From contig NZ_BAABCP010000001.1 in NCBI RefSeq assembly GCF_039539005.1, positions 1,922,001-1,986,000 on the forward strand: 64,000 nt of DNA, read 5' to 3'. Both the position numbers and the translations under genes were made by a program. Shown here piece after piece: positions 16,588 through 25,494 of this stretch. The notes beneath the pieces were generated by a model, which saw only the letters and a list, made by a program, of their open reading frames with translations, was not told the origin of the DNA and ran no database searches. The stretch comes from Microbacterium soli. Its GTDB lineage: Bacteria; Actinomycetota; Actinomycetes; Actinomycetales; Microbacteriaceae. Within the stretch, counting starts at the first letter, position 1, and each line of letters starts with the position of its first letter.

Positions 16588-17442
16588 ATGGGAAAGCACG
16601 CATGGACGACCGACCCCGGTGAGACGCTGCGAGTGGGCGACGGCTTCCGCCTGAGCGGCGTGGATCCGGACGCCACTCCCGGCTTCGACGGCGGGAAGAA
16701 GGCCGGAGAGCGGCTTCTGGCCGCACGGCGGGAGGAGCTCGGCGACCTGCAGGAGCGACTGTTCGCCGGCTCCCGTGCGGGTGAAGCCGAGGGGTCCGTG
16801 CTGCTGGTGCTGCAGGCCATGGACTCCGCGGGCAAGGGCGGCATCGTCCGCCACGTCGTCGGCGGCGTCGATCCGCAGGGCGTGGAGCTCGCGTCCTTCG
16901 GCGCGCCGACGACGGAGGAGCTCGAGCACGACTTCCTCTGGCGCGTCCGCAAGAGGCTCCCGCGGCCCGGTTTCATCGGCGTGTTCGACCGGTCGCACTA
17001 CGAGGACGTGCTCATCGGCCGTGTGCGCGAACTGGCTCCGGAGGACGAGATCGAGCGCCGCTACGGCGCCATCAACGACTTCGAGCGCGGCATCGCCGCA
17101 TCCGGCACCCGCATCGTCAAGGTCATGCTGCACATCTCGCGCGACGAGCAGAAGCAGCGGCTGATGGAGCGGCTGGACCGCCCCGACAAGCGCTGGAAGT
17201 ACAACCCCGGGGACGTCGACGAGCGGAGGCTGTGGGATCAGTACATGGCCGCGTACCAGACGGTGTTCGACCGGACCTCCGTGCCGGACGCGCCGTGGCA
17301 CGTCGTGCCGGCGGACCGCAAGTGGTACGCGCGGCTGGCCGTGCAGGAGTTGCTGATCGACGCGCTCGAGAACCTCGATCCGCGGTGGCCGGCCGCCGAT
17401 TTCGACGTCGAGGAGGAGAAGCGGCGCCTCGCTGACAGCTGA
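16588..17442 (+). CDS. PPK2-family polyphosphate kinase
   Basis: A 284-residue P-loop kinase using polyphosphate to phosphorylate nucleotides. Walker A is LLVLQAMDSAGKGG, Walker B and the lid entry are GVFDRSHYEDV, followed by the RRYGAINDFER region and DRPDKRWKYNPGD. The single-domain length fits class I or III PPK2; which nucleotide it prefers cannot be decided. Start ATG 16588 lies 6 nt after a -10-like CATGAT; longer frames run antisense into rmuC. Confidence 0.85.
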   Translation: MGKHAWTTDPGETLRVGDGFRLSGVDPDATPGFDGGKKAGERLLAARREELGDLQERLFAGSRAGEAEGSVLLVLQAMDSAGKGGIVRHVVGGVDPQGVELASFGAPTTEELEHDFLWRVRKRLPRPGFIGVFDRSHYEDVLIGRVRELAPEDEIERRYGAINDFERGIAASGTRIVKVMLHISRDEQKQRLMERLDRPDKRWKYNPGDVDERRLWDQYMAAYQTVFDRTSVPDAPWHVVPADRKWYARLAVQELLIDALENLDPRWPAADFDVEEEKRRLADS

Positions 17443-17481
17443 CGGCGACGCACCGGACAGGCCTGACAGCGACCGGCGCCC

Positions 17482-18195
17482 TCAGGACAGCGGCTTGCGC
17501 CCTCGGTGCAGTGCGACGATGCCGAATGTGAGGTTGCGGTGCGCGACCTCGGTCCACCCCGCTTCGCGGATCCAGCCCGCGAGCGTCCTCTGGTCCGGCC
17601 AGTCCCGAATCGACTCGTTGAGGTAGTCGTAGGCGTCGCCGTTGGTCCCGGCCAGGCGCGCCACCCGCGGCAGCACCTGCGCGTTGTAGAACCTGTACAC
17701 CCTGCGGAACAGGCGGTTCGGGGGTGTGGAGAACTCGTTGATCACCAGACGCCCACCCGGCCTGGTCACCCGGAGAAGCTCGGTGAGGGCCTTCTTCGGC
17801 TGCTGCACGTTGCGAAGACCGTACGACATCGTGACGGCGTCGAACTCGTCATCGCCGAAGGGCAGCGCCGTGGCATCCGCCTCCACGAACGAGATGTTGG
17901 GCAGGTGCCCGTGCCGCCGCCTGCCCTCGGCCAGCATTCCGGGGGAGAAGTCGGCGGCCACGACCTGCGCGCCCGAGGCCGCCAGGGACGCCGAGGAGGA
18001 CGCCGTGCCCGCCGCGAGGTCGAGGATGCGCTCGCCGCGCCGCGGCGCCACGGCGCGCGTCGTCGCCGCACGCCACAGCGCGTCGTTGCCGAAGGTCATG
18101 ACGGTGTTGGTGCGGTCGTAGCCGGCGGCGACCTGGTCGAACATGCTGCTGACGTGCGAGGGGTCTCTGTCGAGGTCGGCGCGGTTCGGCTCCAT
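17482..18195 (-). CDS. menG: Demethylmenaquinone methyltransferase
   Basis: A 237-residue class I SAM methyltransferase performing the last step of menaquinone synthesis. The UbiE/MenG signatures are present: MFDQVAAGYDRTN, the SAM loop LDLAAGTASSSA, and the C-terminal blocks SYGLRNVQ and VINEFSTPPN, with the SIRDWPDQ stretch typical of the family. ATG 18195 follows minus-strand TAGGAT (18202-18207) by 6 nt. Its promoter is back to back with that of the DUF402 gene. Confidence 0.92.
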   Translation of the reverse strand: MEPNRADLDRDPSHVSSMFDQVAAGYDRTNTVMTFGNDALWRAATTRAVAPRRGERILDLAAGTASSSASLAASGAQVVAADFSPGMLAEGRRRHGHLPNISFVEADATALPFGDDEFDAVTMSYGLRNVQQPKKALTELLRVTRPGGRLVINEFSTPPNRLFRRVYRFYNAQVLPRVARLAGTNGDAYDYLNESIRDWPDQRTLAGWIREAGWTEVAHRNLTFGIVALHRGRKPLS

Positions 18196-18238
18196 CCCTC
18201 GATCCTAGAGCGGAGCCGTGCGGTCGTAGACTCGGCGC

Positions 18239-18829
18239 GTGAGCGCGAAGCGTCCCGAGCCGGGAACCCTGATGATCTTCCGATGGCGCAAATGGGACGG
18301 ATCACCGCACTGGGCCAACGAGGAGGTGTACCTCGGCTCCGACCGGTGGGGCGACTGGCTGGGCCAGCCGAGCGGGTGGCGCAGTGTCCGTCCGGGGCGG
18401 GAGTTCATCGCCGTCTCCCCGGATGTCACGCTCATCCCGCATGCGGATGCCGCGCACGGCGCCGACCATGCCGTGACCGTGCACCGCGACCACCCGAAGG
18501 GCATGCGCGTCTACATCGACCTCGCCTGGAACGTGCGCTGGACGGACGGCGGCACGGATGCGGCGACGGGCTGGCCGGTCCTGGCCACCGGGATCGACAT
18601 GGACCTCGACGTCGTTCGCGTGGCGGGGGAGCGCGGAACCTGGGTCGACGATCGGGACGAGTGGGCCGAGCACAGCATCCGCTACGGCTACCCGCCCGAG
18701 ACGGTCGCCCATCTGGAGTCCCTCGCCGTGGACCTGGAGCGGCGCGTGCGCGCACAGGTGCCGCCCTTCGACGACGTGACGGCGGATGCCTGGCTGGACC
18801 GGCTCGAGGCACTGCGCCCGGCTCGCTGA
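18239..18829 (+). CDS. DUF402-domain protein
   Basis: A 196-residue soluble protein of the DUF402 (FomD-like) fold: WRKWDGSPHWANEEVYLGSD at the start, then YIDLAWNVRW and a DMDLDVVR segment, whose acidic residues in the fold coordinate a metal for nucleotide-ester hydrolysis. Its substrate is unknown. GTG 18239 follows TAGACT (18227-18232) by 6 nt, so it is leaderless and monocistronic by appearance. The 142-bp gap to menF contains GC-rich inverted segments but no gene. Confidence 0.72.
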   Translation: MSAKRPEPGTLMIFRWRKWDGSPHWANEEVYLGSDRWGDWLGQPSGWRSVRPGREFIAVSPDVTLIPHADAAHGADHAVTVHRDHPKGMRVYIDLAWNVRWTDGGTDAATGWPVLATGIDMDLDVVRVAGERGTWVDDRDEWAEHSIRYGYPPETVAHLESLAVDLERRVRAQVPPFDDVTADAWLDRLEALRPAR

Positions 18830-18971
18830 GAGTCTCCGTTCGGAGCCCTGAGCGCGCCCGCGGCCTGTCTCATGCGGAAGGCGCCGCGACACGCCGCAGG
18901 CCGGACGGATGCTCCGAACGGCGGCACACGCGTCCACCTCACACCTCCGCACCGAACAGTAGGCTGGAGGC

Positions 18972-20240
18972 GTGAGCAGCATCCGCCTGGTCGCGCAGAC
19001 CCGCGAGATCCCACCCGTCGATGATCTGCTGGCACACACCTCCGCCTCCGCACCGATCGCCTGGCTGCGTCGTGGCGAGGGCATCGTGGCGGCCGGCGAC
19101 GGGACCGCCGCGACCCTTCGCGTGGAAGCGGGCGACGGCGGGCCGCGCTCGGGCGTCGTCGCGGCAGCCTGGCGTGAGGCCATGGCGGCGTCCGAGATCG
19201 ACGACCCCCTGGCTCTGCCCGGCACGGGGCCGGTGGGTTTCGGGGCGCTCCCCTTCGACGAGGACTCGGTTTCCGCCGGGGTCCTCATCGTGCCGCGCAC
19301 CGTGATCGGATGGCGGGACGGACGCAGCTGGATCACCCGCATCCGCCGGGCCGAGGAGGACGACTTCGCGCCCGTGCCCGAGCCTGCGGGCTTCGCCCCG
19401 CACTGGGCCGGCCGCGTCGGCCCCGGTGCGCAGACCCCGCAGGCGTATCAGGACGCCGTGCGCGCGGCGTTGGACGAGATCGCCGCAGGCGCGTACAGCA
19501 AGGTCGTGCTCGCGCGCGACGTGACCGGCACCGTTCCCGGCGATGCGGATCTGCGCCGTCTCGTGCGCGCACTGTCCACCGACTACCCCGACACATGGAC
19601 GTTCGCCGTCGACGGGCTCATCGGCGCGAGTCCGGAGACGCTCGTCACCACGCACACCCGCACGGTCACAGCGCGGGTGCTGGCGGGCACCACCGGACGC
19701 GGCGCGGATCCGGATGCCGACGCCGCGGCGTCCTCGGCGCTGGCCGTCAGCGCCAAGGACCTCGACGAGCACAGCTACGCCGTCCGCAGCGTGCTCGCCG
19801 CCCTGCGCCCGCACACCCGCACGCTCACGGCCAGTGATGAGCCGTTCGTGCTGGAGCTCCCCAACCTCTTCCATCTCGCCACGGACGTGCGCGGCGAGCT
19901 CCTCGACGGGGAGTCCTCCCTCGACCTCGTCGGCGCCATGCATCCGACCGCGGCCGTCGCGGGGTCGCCCACGGACGCCGCCGTCGCGGCGATCCGGCGA
20001 CTGGAGCCCTTCGACCGGGGTCGCTACGCGGGGCCGGTCGGCTGGATCGATGCGTCCGGCGACGGCGAGTGGGCGATCGCGCTGCGGTGCGCGCAGTTCG
20101 GCGACGTCCCCGACGACGAGTCCGGCGTGCGCCGGGTGACGGCGTACGCGGGAGCCGGCATCGTGGCGGGCAGCGACCCCGAGTCCGAGCTGCTGGAGAC
20201 CCGAGTGAAGTTCCGCCCGCTCATCGACGCGCTCGCCTGA
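18972..20240 (+). CDS. menF: Isochorismate synthase
   Basis: A 422-residue chorismate-binding enzyme. The catalytic domain shows AAGAYSKVVLARDV, LIGASPETLV, LAGTTGRG, KDLDEHSYAVRSVL, HPTAAVAGSP, GPVGWIDASGDGEWAIALR and YAGAGIVAGSDPESELLET, as in MenF/EntC enzymes that convert chorismate to isochorismate for MenD. The N-terminal 130 residues are diverged, as usual. GTG 18972 lies 6 nt after TAGGCT (18960-18965). It is in the same chromosomal stretch as menA, menD and menG though not in one operon. Confidence 0.9.
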   Translation: MSSIRLVAQTREIPPVDDLLAHTSASAPIAWLRRGEGIVAAGDGTAATLRVEAGDGGPRSGVVAAAWREAMAASEIDDPLALPGTGPVGFGALPFDEDSVSAGVLIVPRTVIGWRDGRSWITRIRRAEEDDFAPVPEPAGFAPHWAGRVGPGAQTPQAYQDAVRAALDEIAAGAYSKVVLARDVTGTVPGDADLRRLVRALSTDYPDTWTFAVDGLIGASPETLVTTHTRTVTARVLAGTTGRGADPDADAAASSALAVSAKDLDEHSYAVRSVLAALRPHTRTLTASDEPFVLELPNLFHLATDVRGELLDGESSLDLVGAMHPTAAVAGSPTDAAVAAIRRLEPFDRGRYAGPVGWIDASGDGEWAIALRCAQFGDVPDDESGVRRVTAYAGAGIVAGSDPESELLETRVKFRPLIDALA

Positions 20241-20323
20241 GGCATCCGCCTCGTCTGTGCACGACACCGGGCACCCCGTGGTGACGGGCGTGGACTCCGC
20301 GCTGCGCAGGTAGGCTGGAGGGC

Positions 20324-21385
20324 GTGACTTCGAGCCCAGAATCCCCGGGCCCGCGACTGGCGAGCCGTCTCGGCTTCAGCGACCGCGTCTTCCTCGGCAC
20401 CGCAGGACGCCGCATCGCCGCACATGTCGAAGAGGGCCTCGACCTCGTGGAGACGGGCCTCGCGGAGGAGCTGAGGATCGCGGATCCTGTGGCGGACGCC
20501 GCCGCCCGCTACCTGTACGAGGCCGGTGGAAAGCGCATCCGGCCCGTCCTCACGCTGCTGACCGCGCAGCTGGGGCAGGGCAATGTGCCCGCCGTCATAG
20601 ACGTCGCCAAGGCGCTGGAGTTGACCCACCTCGGCTCCCTGTACCACGACGATGTCATGGACGGCGCCGACACCCGTCGGGGCGTGCCGGCCGCGCACGG
20701 CGTGTGGGGCAACAACGTCGCCATCCTCACCGGCGACATCCTGTTCTCGCGGGCCAGTCAGATCATGTCCCGTTATGGCGAGCGCGCCATGCGTCTGCAG
20801 GCCGACACGTTCGAGCGCCTGGTGCTCGGGCAGATGCACGAGACCGTGGGCGTCCAGGCGGGAGACGACCCCATCGAGTTCTACATCCAGGTGCTCGCGG
20901 ACAAGACCGGCTCGCTCATCGCCGCCGCGACGCAGGGCGGCGTGATCTTCTCCGACGCTCCGGCCGAGTACGAAGAGCCGCTGCGCGACTACGGTGAGAA
21001 GGTCGGGGTGGCGTTCCAGCTGCTCGACGACGTCATCGACCTCTCCGCGGACGCCGCCGAGACCGGGAAGGTCCCCGGCACCGACCTGCGCGCAGGCGTG
21101 CCGACGATGCCATCCCTGCTGCTGAACACCGGCACGGAGCCCGCCGACATCGACCTGTCCGTGCGCATCGACGAGGGCGTCGCGCGCATCGCGGAGGGAG
21201 CCGATCCCGCGGTCCTCGACGGCCCGCTCGCCGAGCTCCGCGACCACGACGCCACCCGCCGCACCATGGAGCTGGCCCGTGCCTGGACGGCCGACGCCGT
21301 CGCCGCACTGGCGCCGCTGCCCCGCGGCCCGGTGCGCGAATCGCTCACGCGGTTCGCGCAGACTCTCGCTGACCGCAGCAGCTGA
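20324..21385 (+). CDS. Long-chain polyprenyl diphosphate synthase
   Basis: A 353-residue all-trans isoprenyl diphosphate synthase, probably making the menaquinone side chain. The first Asp-rich motif is YHDDVMDGADTRRG and the second FQLLDDVIDL; GGKRIRPVL and the HLGSLYHDD run fix the family. Chain length cannot be read. GTG 20324 is 7 nt after TAGGCT (20311-20316). The stop is 14 nt before fprA, which follows on the same transcript. Confidence 0.88.
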   Translation: MTSSPESPGPRLASRLGFSDRVFLGTAGRRIAAHVEEGLDLVETGLAEELRIADPVADAAARYLYEAGGKRIRPVLTLLTAQLGQGNVPAVIDVAKALELTHLGSLYHDDVMDGADTRRGVPAAHGVWGNNVAILTGDILFSRASQIMSRYGERAMRLQADTFERLVLGQMHETVGVQAGDDPIEFYIQVLADKTGSLIAAATQGGVIFSDAPAEYEEPLRDYGEKVGVAFQLLDDVIDLSADAAETGKVPGTDLRAGVPTMPSLLLNTGTEPADIDLSVRIDEGVARIAEGADPAVLDGPLAELRDHDATRRTMELARAWTADAVAALAPLPRGPVRESLTRFAQTLADRSS

Positions 21386-21399
21386 CGGAAGGAACCCCA

Positions 21400-22779
21400 T
21401 TGACGAAGCTCAAGCTGGCCATCGTCGGGGCGGGACCGGCGGGCATCTACGCCGCCGACATCCTGCTCAAGGCGGAGCGCAAGTTCGATGTCGCCATCGA
21501 CCTGTTCGAACAGCTCCCCGCACCCTACGGGCTGGTCCGCTACGGGGTGGCTCCCGATCACCCGCGCATCAAGGGCATCATCAATGCACTGCGCAACGTG
21601 ATCGACCACGGCGACATGCGTCTGTTCGGCAACGTGCGCTTCGGCACCGACATCACTCTCGACGACCTCAAGCGGCATTACAACGCGGTGATCTTCGCCA
21701 CCGGAGCCGCGCGCGACTCCAGCCTGGACATCCCCGGCATCGACGCCGACCACTCCTTCGGCGCCGCGGAGTACGTCAGCTGGTTCGACGGGCATCCCGA
21801 CGTGCCGACGGAATGGAATCTTGACGCGGAGTCCGTGGGCGTGATCGGCAACGGGAATGTCGCGCTGGACGTGTCGCGCATGCTGGCCAAGCATGCCGAC
21901 GACCTGCTGGAGACCGAGATCCCCGACAACGTCTACCAGGGGCTGAAGGCGAGCAGGATCACGGATGTGCACGTGTTCGGCCGACGCGGGCCCGCGCAGG
22001 TGAAGTTCACCCCGCTCGAACTGCGCGAGCTCGGTGAGCTGCGCGACGTCGACATGGTGGTCTACGACGAGGACTTCGACTACGACGAGGCGTCGAAGCA
22101 GGCCGTGGCCAGCAACAAGCAGGTGATGGTCATCGACCGGATCATGCAGTCGTGGCGGAAGCTCGATTCGGTCAACAACACCGGCGGCACGGCATCCCGT
22201 CGACTGCACCTGCACTTCTGGGCTCGCCCTGTCGAGGTGAAGAAGGACGGGAACGGCCGTGTCGCGGCCCTCGTGTACGAGCGCACGAAATCCGACGGCG
22301 CGGGCGGCGCGGTCGGGACGGGAGAGCTGCGGGAAGTCCCCATCCAGGGTCTCTACCGCGCGATCGGCTACTTCGGATCCCCCCTGCCCGGCGTCCCCTT
22401 CGACAAGAAGCACGGCGTCATCCCCAACCGTGAGGGCCAGGTGCTGGAGGCGAAGTCGAACCAGCGCGTGCCGGGCATCTACACGACCGGCTGGATCAAA
22501 CGGGGTCCGGTGGGACTGATCGGCCACACCAAGTCGGATGCCATGGAGACCGTGCAGCATCTCATCAATGACCAGGGCTCCTGGTGGCAGCCCGAGGACC
22601 CCTCCGACGACGCGATCCTCACGCTGCTGACCGAGCGCGGCGTGAAGTGGACGGACCTGGAGGGCTGGCACCGGCTGGATGCGCACGAGATCGCGCTGGG
22701 TACGGTGCACGAGCATGAGCGCGAGCGCGTGAAGCTCGTGCCGCGCGACGAGATGGTGCGCGTCTCGCGCGGGGAGTGA
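21400..22779 (+). CDS. fprA: Ferredoxin/flavodoxin-NADP reductase (FprA, adrenodoxin reductase type)
   Basis: A 459-residue FAD/NADP reductase moving electrons between NADPH and ferredoxin. FAD loop AIVGAGPAGIYAADIL (8-23), then PAPYGLVRYGVAPDHP, ATGAARDSSLDIPG, the NADP loop GVIGNGNVALDVSRML, FGRRGPAQVKFTPLELREL and the C-terminal GWIKRGPVGLIGHTKSDA. The start is TTG 21400, 7 nt after GGAAGG (21387-21392); there is no better upstream codon and the FAD loop must start about here. Co-transcribed with the polyprenyl synthase. Confidence 0.88.
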   Translation: MTKLKLAIVGAGPAGIYAADILLKAERKFDVAIDLFEQLPAPYGLVRYGVAPDHPRIKGIINALRNVIDHGDMRLFGNVRFGTDITLDDLKRHYNAVIFATGAARDSSLDIPGIDADHSFGAAEYVSWFDGHPDVPTEWNLDAESVGVIGNGNVALDVSRMLAKHADDLLETEIPDNVYQGLKASRITDVHVFGRRGPAQVKFTPLELRELGELRDVDMVVYDEDFDYDEASKQAVASNKQVMVIDRIMQSWRKLDSVNNTGGTASRRLHLHFWARPVEVKKDGNGRVAALVYERTKSDGAGGAVGTGELREVPIQGLYRAIGYFGSPLPGVPFDKKHGVIPNREGQVLEAKSNQRVPGIYTTGWIKRGPVGLIGHTKSDAMETVQHLINDQGSWWQPEDPSDDAILTLLTERGVKWTDLEGWHRLDAHEIALGTVHEHERERVKLVPRDEMVRVSRGE

Positions 22780-22807
22780 ACGGCACCGCGCAGGCGGGAC
22801 CGAGGGC

Positions 22808-23851
22808 ATGGACGCAGCAGGCGGGTGGATTCCGGACGTCCTGGGCGAGGAGTTCGAGCGGCTGACGCTTCCGCTGGGATCGGACGCCGAGGGCGAGGTC
22901 GTGGCGACGCTCGTGCGTGCGCTCCCGGATGCCGTGCCCTGGTGGCGCATTCGTCGTCGGGCCGCTTCGTTGGCGGACGTCGACGTGCTGTACGTGCATG
23001 GGTGGTCGGACTACTTCTTCCAGAAGCGTCTCGCCCGGTTCTGGACCTCGCGCGGTGCCCGGTTCTTCGCGCTGGACCTGCGCAAGTACGGTCGAAGTCT
23101 GCGGCCGGGCCAGACGCCCGGCTTCATCACGGACCTCGCCGAGTACGACACGGACATCGCCGCGGCGCTGGATGCCAGGGGAGCGGCCGACGGGCGTCGG
23201 CTCGTGCTGCTGGGGCATTCGACGGGCGGTCTGGTGCTCAGCCTGTGGGCGGCACGGCACCCGGGCCGGGCGGCCGCTGTGATCCTCAATTCGCCGTGGC
23301 TGGAGTTCCAGCTCGGCGCCGCACGCCCGGCGATCGCGCCGGTGGTCGAGCTGCAGGCGAGATGGTGGCCGATGGACGCGGCACCGCAGGTCGATCTGGG
23401 CTTCTACACGCGCGCGCAGAACGAAGTCGCCGATCCGTTGGATCCGATGGAGATCGACCTGGCCTGGCGGCCCGTGCAGTCCATGACCGTGCACGCGGCG
23501 TGGCTGCACGCCGTGCTGCAGGGCCATCGTGCGGTCGCGGCGGGGCTGGACATCGAGGCGCCGGTGTGCGTGCTCCTCTCCGCCCGGACGGCCGTGCCCC
23601 GGCGCTGGTCCGATGAGCTGACGCGCGCGGACAGCGTGCTGGTCGTCGACGAGATCGCCCGCGCGGCGCTGAAGCTCGGCTCGTCGGTGACGATCGAGCG
23701 CATCGACGGAGCGCTGCACGACGTGTTCCTCTCCCGGCATGAGGCGAGGGAGGAGGCCTACGCACGGCTGGACCGCTGGGTCGCCGGATGGGCGCTCTCG
23801 CGCCGACGCCCTGGGACCTCCCGCGGCGGGCGGAGTCAGGCGACGTCGTAG
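22808..23851 (+). CDS. Alpha/beta hydrolase (lysophospholipase/esterase-like)
   Basis: A 347-residue alpha/beta hydrolase. The oxyanion region is VLYVHGWSDYFFQ; the nucleophile elbow is LLGHSTGGLVLSLWA; the late Asp lies in the SARTAVPRRWSDE region and the catalytic His in DGALHDVFLS. It is probably a lipid- or ester-directed serine hydrolase; the substrate is unknown. It follows fprA by 28 nt and its end overlaps the convergent GntR gene by 16 nt. Confidence 0.8.
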   Translation: MDAAGGWIPDVLGEEFERLTLPLGSDAEGEVVATLVRALPDAVPWWRIRRRAASLADVDVLYVHGWSDYFFQKRLARFWTSRGARFFALDLRKYGRSLRPGQTPGFITDLAEYDTDIAAALDARGAADGRRLVLLGHSTGGLVLSLWAARHPGRAAAVILNSPWLEFQLGAARPAIAPVVELQARWWPMDAAPQVDLGFYTRAQNEVADPLDPMEIDLAWRPVQSMTVHAAWLHAVLQGHRAVAAGLDIEAPVCVLLSARTAVPRRWSDELTRADSVLVVDEIARAALKLGSSVTIERIDGALHDVFLSRHEAREEAYARLDRWVAGWALSRRRPGTSRGGRSQATS

Positions 23852-24489
23852 ACCGCTCGGAAAGCGCGCTCCGCGGCATCCGCGTTCCGGCCGCGCAGGG
23901 CGTCCTCGAGTCGTCCGTACGCGGTCAGCACCCGCGGCCGCTGCTCCGGCGTGAGGGGGAGAGCGCGCAGGGCTCTGGCCAGGGCGGGGGTCGCGTCGTC
24001 GATCAGGGTCTGCTGCAGCGGGTTGCCCGCGTGCGCGGCGAGGTGGTCGATGACCCGATGCCGCGCCTGCGAGCACGCCACAGGGTCGTCGATGTGCTGT
24101 GAGACCTCGGAGATCAGCTCCGACAGCGTCTCCAGATCATCCTCGGTCAGCCGGGGGCAGGCAAGGCGTGCGATGATGCCCGCCTGGTACCCGGCGAACT
24201 CCCTCGCGGCGTGCACCGAGTCGTCTGTGACGCTGCTGACCTCGGTGTACCGACTGGGATACATCACGACCAGTCCGATGCGCTCGAGCCGCTGCAGCGC
24301 CTCGCGCACGGGTGTGCGCGAGACGGAGAGCTCCGCGGCCAGGTCGGCGTCCCTGATCCGGGCGCCCGGGGCGAGGTCGCCGTCGATGATGCGCTCGGCG
24401 ATGAGCTGGAACACTCCTTCGGCCAGCAGATGCTTCTTGACCTCGTTGTCGCGGATCCCCGTCCGCGGTCGCTCGACACCCGCCATCAT
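23836..24489 (-). CDS. FadR-type GntR regulator (FCD domain)
   Basis: A regulator of 217 residues from ATG 24489 (GGAG about 6 nt before). The winged-helix domain contains AAELSVSRTPVREALQRLE and the FCD domain follows (about 85-217), with LIDDATPALARALRALPLTP and YGRLEDALRGRNA. The effector is unknown; FCD proteins usually govern a neighbouring catabolic gene, here possibly the hydrolase. An in-frame GTG at 24528 would add 13 residues, but the added stretch overlaps an operator-like inverted repeat, so I prefer the internal start. Confidence 0.82.
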   Translation of the reverse strand: MMAGVERPRTGIRDNEVKKHLLAEGVFQLIAERIIDGDLAPGARIRDADLAAELSVSRTPVREALQRLERIGLVVMYPSRYTEVSSVTDDSVHAAREFAGYQAGIIARLACPRLTEDDLETLSELISEVSQHIDDPVACSQARHRVIDHLAAHAGNPLQQTLIDDATPALARALRALPLTPEQRPRVLTAYGRLEDALRGRNADAAERAFRAVYDVA

Positions 24490-24497
24490 CCCCACTC

Positions 24498-24517
24498 CCC
24501 AGACAGCCATATCTGGG
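24498..24517. promoter_or_regulatory. Inverted repeat upstream of the GntR gene
   Basis: CCCAGA-N8-TCTGGG, centred about 18 bp upstream of ATG 24489. It is a possible autoregulatory site; the arms are only 6 bp. Confidence 0.35.
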
Positions 24518-24603
24518 ACGCCCCACACGCCCCGTACCGTGCACTCTAGCGCGTCACGCGACAGCGGACACCCGGCGGCTCGGCGAGGCGAGAGGCGGCG
24601 ATG

Positions 24604-25092
24604 CTACCGGTAGTTGATGAACTGCAGGTCGATGTCGAGGTCGCTGCCCTTCAGCAGCGCGATCACGGACTGCAGGGCGTCGCGGCTCTTGGACTGCACG
24701 CGAAGCTCGTCGCCCTGGATCTGGCTCTTCACGCCCTTGGGACCCTCATCGCGGATGATCCGGCTGATCTTCTTGGCGTTCTCGCTGGAGATCCCGTTCT
24801 TGAGGGAGGAGACGATGCGGTACTCCTTGCCGCTCGCGAAGGGCTCGCCGGAGTCGAGGCTCTTCAGCGAGATGCCGCGCTTGATGAGCTTGGACTGCAG
24901 GACATCCAGCACAGCCCTGGCGCGCTCCTCGGTGTTGGCCTTGATGAGGATCTGCTCGCCGCTCCACGCCACGGAGGCGTCGGTGCCCTTGAAGTCGTAG
25001 CGCTGCTCGACCTCTTTGCGAGCCTGGTTCACTGCGTTTTCCGCCTCCTGATGGTCGACCTTGGAGACGATGTCGAACGATGAGTCAGCCAT
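24604..25092 (-). CDS. YajQ-family nucleotide-binding protein
   Basis: A 162-residue protein matching YajQ throughout: [17 protein letters not shown] at the start, [37 protein letters not shown] and the C-terminal DLQFINYR. It has two tandem ferredoxin-like domains. Homologues bind nucleic acids or cyclic di-GMP; the role in actinobacteria is unclear. ATG 25092 is 6 nt after minus-strand TAGACT (25099-25104). It is divergent from the PadR gene. Confidence 0.9.
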   Translation of the reverse strand: MADSSFDIVSKVDHQEAENAVNQARKEVEQRYDFKGTDASVAWSGEQILIKANTEERARAVLDVLQSKLIKRGISLKSLDSGEPFASGKEYRIVSSLKNGISSENAKKISRIIRDEGPKGVKSQIQGDELRVQSKSRDALQSVIALLKGSDLDIDLQFINYR

Positions 25093-25139
25093 GTCGGCAG
25101 TCTAGCGAGCGGGTGGGACGGGTGATTGTGGTGACTTGC

Positions 25140-25164
25140 CATGCATGCTAGCTTGTGATGCATG
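25140..25164. promoter_or_regulatory. PadR operator overlapping its own -10 box and start codon
   Basis: CATGCAT (25140-25146) and ATGCATG (25158-25164) form an inverted repeat around TAGCTT (25149-25154), the -10 box 7 nt before ATG 25162. PadR proteins bind two-fold sites with ATG/CAT half-sites, so autorepression is expected. Confidence 0.55.
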
Positions 25165-25494
25165 ACAGTGGACGTGGGGGCGCAGATGCGCAAGGGGGTG
25201 GTCGAGTACTGCGTGCTGGGCCTGCTCTCCCGCGAGCCGATGTACGGCTGGCAGCTGGCCGACGCGCTCACCGCACCGGGGCTCATCGCCAGCATCGGCA
25301 CCCTGTATCCGCTGCTGGGCCGCCTGCGCGACAACGGCTGGGTGACGACCTTCGAGCGCCCTTCCGGCACCGGGCCCGTGCGCAGGTACTACCGGCTCAC
25401 GGATGCCGGCGTCGGCCAGCTCGCGCTGTTCCGCACGCAGTGGCGTCCCTTCGCGCAGACCGTTTCGCACCTCGTGGGAGAGGAAACCTCATGA
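25162..25494 (+). CDS. PadR-family transcriptional regulator
   Basis: A 110-residue winged-helix regulator of the small PadR subfamily: VVEYCVLGLLSREPMYGWQL, then IGTLYPLLGRLRDNGWVTTF and RRYYRLTDAG. It overlaps the next gene by 4 nt (ATGA), a membrane protein of the HAAS type; such PadR-HAAS pairs are common and the membrane partner is the probable target or signal partner. Its start lies inside the inverted repeat described separately. Confidence 0.88.
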   Translation: MTVDVGAQMRKGVVEYCVLGLLSREPMYGWQLADALTAPGLIASIGTLYPLLGRLRDNGWVTTFERPSGTGPVRRYYRLTDAGVGQLALFRTQWRPFAQTVSHLVGEETS

